DNA of 64,000 nucleotides from Siphonodentalium dalli (Eukaryota; Mollusca; Scaphopoda; Gadilida; Siphonodentaliidae): the NCBI GenBank assembly GCA_032622095.1, contig CP136063.1, positions 80,519,980 through 80,583,979 on the forward strand. The letters run 5' to 3'. A program made the position numbers and the translations under genes. Shown piece by piece: positions 62,669 through 64,000 of the stretch. Below the pieces are notes generated by a model. It saw nothing but the letters and a program-made list of their open reading frames with translations, made no database searches and was not told the origin of the DNA. Within the stretch, counting starts at the first letter, position 1. Every line of letters begins with the position of its first letter.

Positions 62669-63299
62669 GTACTAAAAATTAAATACCAACAATTGTCTAA
62701 TTAATTTAAAGATGGTCTATCTTCTTAATACCACTAATTGTCCAATTATTTATTGTACGTCATCCTCTTGGTTGATGCTCCGTGTTAACTCAAAACTGTT
62801 TTTTATTATGAGGAACATATCTAAACATTCAAAAACTATATAGATTTTGATCCAGATCTGCCATTCACTTCCTGAGCTATGGACTTATATTTTGTTTATT
62901 TTAGAATGTTACCCTATAACTTAACCATATATAGCAAGATTTCTTGATTTTGTTAGCATAATATAATTGTATATATGTCTATTTTCATCACTCATTAAAG
63001 TCACACATAGCTACCGGCACTAATTATTATATATAATGTATTATGTTCCATTTGAAAGAGGAAACTCTTAAATTACACATAATACAAAAAATTGGTTTTA
63101 TTATTGAACTATCAACGTTAATTTTGAGCGTGTTTGAGTTATCTATCAGTTGCAATTCTCATTAAATCAGCTCACTATAATTGAAACACTGATGTTGATG
63201 AAGAGTAATAGGAGAAAAAAGATGACCCCATTTTTAGCTCAATTTGACTTCTTGCTATGTGTTGGCATCCGATAATTCGTCAACAATTCCTTAGCACAC
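62669..63299 (+). other. SMARCA2/4 intron after exon e, AT-rich
   Basis: No exon or repeat recognised. GATGGTCTATCTTCTTAAT near 62712 resembles the start of the foldback MITE at 13093. Confidence 0.5.
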
Positions 63300-63480
63300 T
63301 CAACAGGTAACATCTCTCATCTGATCATCACAAAACTTCATATGGATCTTCAGGGTGACCTCTAGATGGGAGCCATTAATTTTAATCGAAATTCGTTGAA
63401 AAGCATGGCCTTTAGTGCCCCTCTTGGATTTCACATTTGAATCCATCTGCACATTCTGCAGCCCACATTTATTAGTCGAG
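63300..63480. repeat. Inverted relative of the macrosatellite repeat block
   Basis: Reads GGTGACCTCTAGATGGGAGC and TCTGCAGCCCACATTTAT, the reverse complement of phrases in 1991-3130. It shows that the block is a dispersed family. Confidence 0.8.
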
Positions 63481-63509
63481 TTTTTTTCCAAAACTTGACT
63501 TATAGTTTG

Positions 63510-64000
63510 ATGGGGACGGTGGGCGGGCGGGCGGCGGGTGGACGGGCGGCGGACGGGCGGCGTGTTTTGCTTATAACTCAACCGTTTATTGACGGATTAA
63601 AAAATTTGGTGTGTGAGTACATATCCATGCGCGTAAGCTGCAGACAAAAAATCGGGTTCGTCCGCACATTTATTACAGAGTTATGGCCCTTTGCCATTTT
63701 TCACGAATTTTCAGCTCGTTAGCGCGATAACTTCAACAAACGTTATCCGATTTGATTGAAATTTGGTATATAGGTGTCTCCCAAGAATATCTCGGTCGGG
63801 TTCGAAAACCGGCCAGGTCCGATAAAATTTGATAGAGTTTGGCCCTTAATTAGTCATTTTTCACGAATTTTCAGCTCGTTAGCGCGATAACTTCAACAAA
63901 CGTTATCCGATTTGATTGAAGTTTGGTATATAGGTGTCTCCCAAGAATATCACGGACGAGTTCGAAAACCGGCCTGGTCCGATAAAATTTGATAGTTATG
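63510..64000. repeat. GGCGGGCG-rich start and 160-bp tandem units, cut by window end
   Basis: A G-rich stretch (GGGCGGGCGGGCGGCGGGTG at about 63522) precedes units starting CATTTTTCACGAATTTTCAG at 63694 and 63854 (160 bp apart). Each contains GCGCGATAACTTCAAC and GGTGTCTCCCAAGAATATC. The second unit runs off the window. Same general style as the repeats at 54268 and 55575. Confidence 0.8.

Noticed and set aside
63795-63815. tRNA B-box-like GGGTTCGAAAACC, seen twice 160 bp apart
   Set aside because: No matching A box or cloverleaf; it is part of the 160-bp satellite unit.

Overview
This is eukaryotic nuclear DNA, most likely from a marine mollusc and probably a bivalve. The evidence is spliced exons of a SWI/SNF ATPase gene, an intron-bearing C2H2 zinc-finger gene, and a dense load of palindromic MITEs. 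There are also short-period satellites of a style common in bivalve genomes (TCCG-rich starts, units of about 120-175 bp with phrases such as CGATTTTGATGAAA). The species cannot be fixed from the sequence. No bacterial-type operon, CRISPR array, rRNA or convincing tRNA was found.

Region 1 (1-45671) is a head-to-tail tandem array of a unit of 13,655 or 13,659 bp: three full copies (1-13655, 13656-27314, 27315-40973) and a fourth truncated after 4.7 kb (40974-45671). In order, each full unit holds an element with palindromic ends, a degenerate repeat block, small hairpin repeats, a 163-bp duplication, a 37-bp minisatellite of about 1.3 kb, a decayed non-LTR retrotransposon tail, a CRE-rich candidate promoter and a 120-129 bp repeat with TGACCTTGACC motifs. 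The unit ends with a splice acceptor, a 5' leader with five short uORFs, a single-exon coding region for a 13-finger C2H2 protein, and a 434-bp MITE. Only the first copy has an intact zinc-finger frame. Copies 2 and 3 share a 4-bp CTAG insertion that breaks the gene inside finger 5. The differences seen between copies 1 and 2 all fall in about 1 kb around that gene.

Region 2 (45672-50112) is a short junction followed by a GC-rich minisatellite of 32 units of about 142 bp. It has a higher-order structure: a 15-unit block is present twice in the same unit order. Long open frames cross it on both strands, but they are by-products of the repeat.

Region 3 (50113-64000) holds five consecutive exons of a SMARCA2/SMARCA4 (brahma/BRG1) orthologue on the + strand, covering the C-terminal helicase lobe and the following SnAC region. 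Its introns are packed with mobile-element debris: a piggyBac-like MITE just upstream of the first exon, a nested double-hairpin MITE with 12-bp flanking repeats, a second copy of the MITE that follows the zinc-finger gene, TCCG-type satellites, and a 4.1-kb element with long inverted ends and no transposase. The upstream exons of this gene are not seen in the 50 kb before it. Either the zinc-finger array lies inside a very large SMARCA intron, or the 5' part lies elsewhere, or the assembly is misjoined.

The zinc-finger and SMARCA genes are unrelated in sequence. What links the two regions is shared repeat families and same-strand orientation. The most notable features are the recently amplified zinc-finger unit with mosaic divergence, the shared breaking insertion, and the nesting of tandem repeats at several scales (13.66 kb, 2.35 kb, 142 bp, 37 bp).
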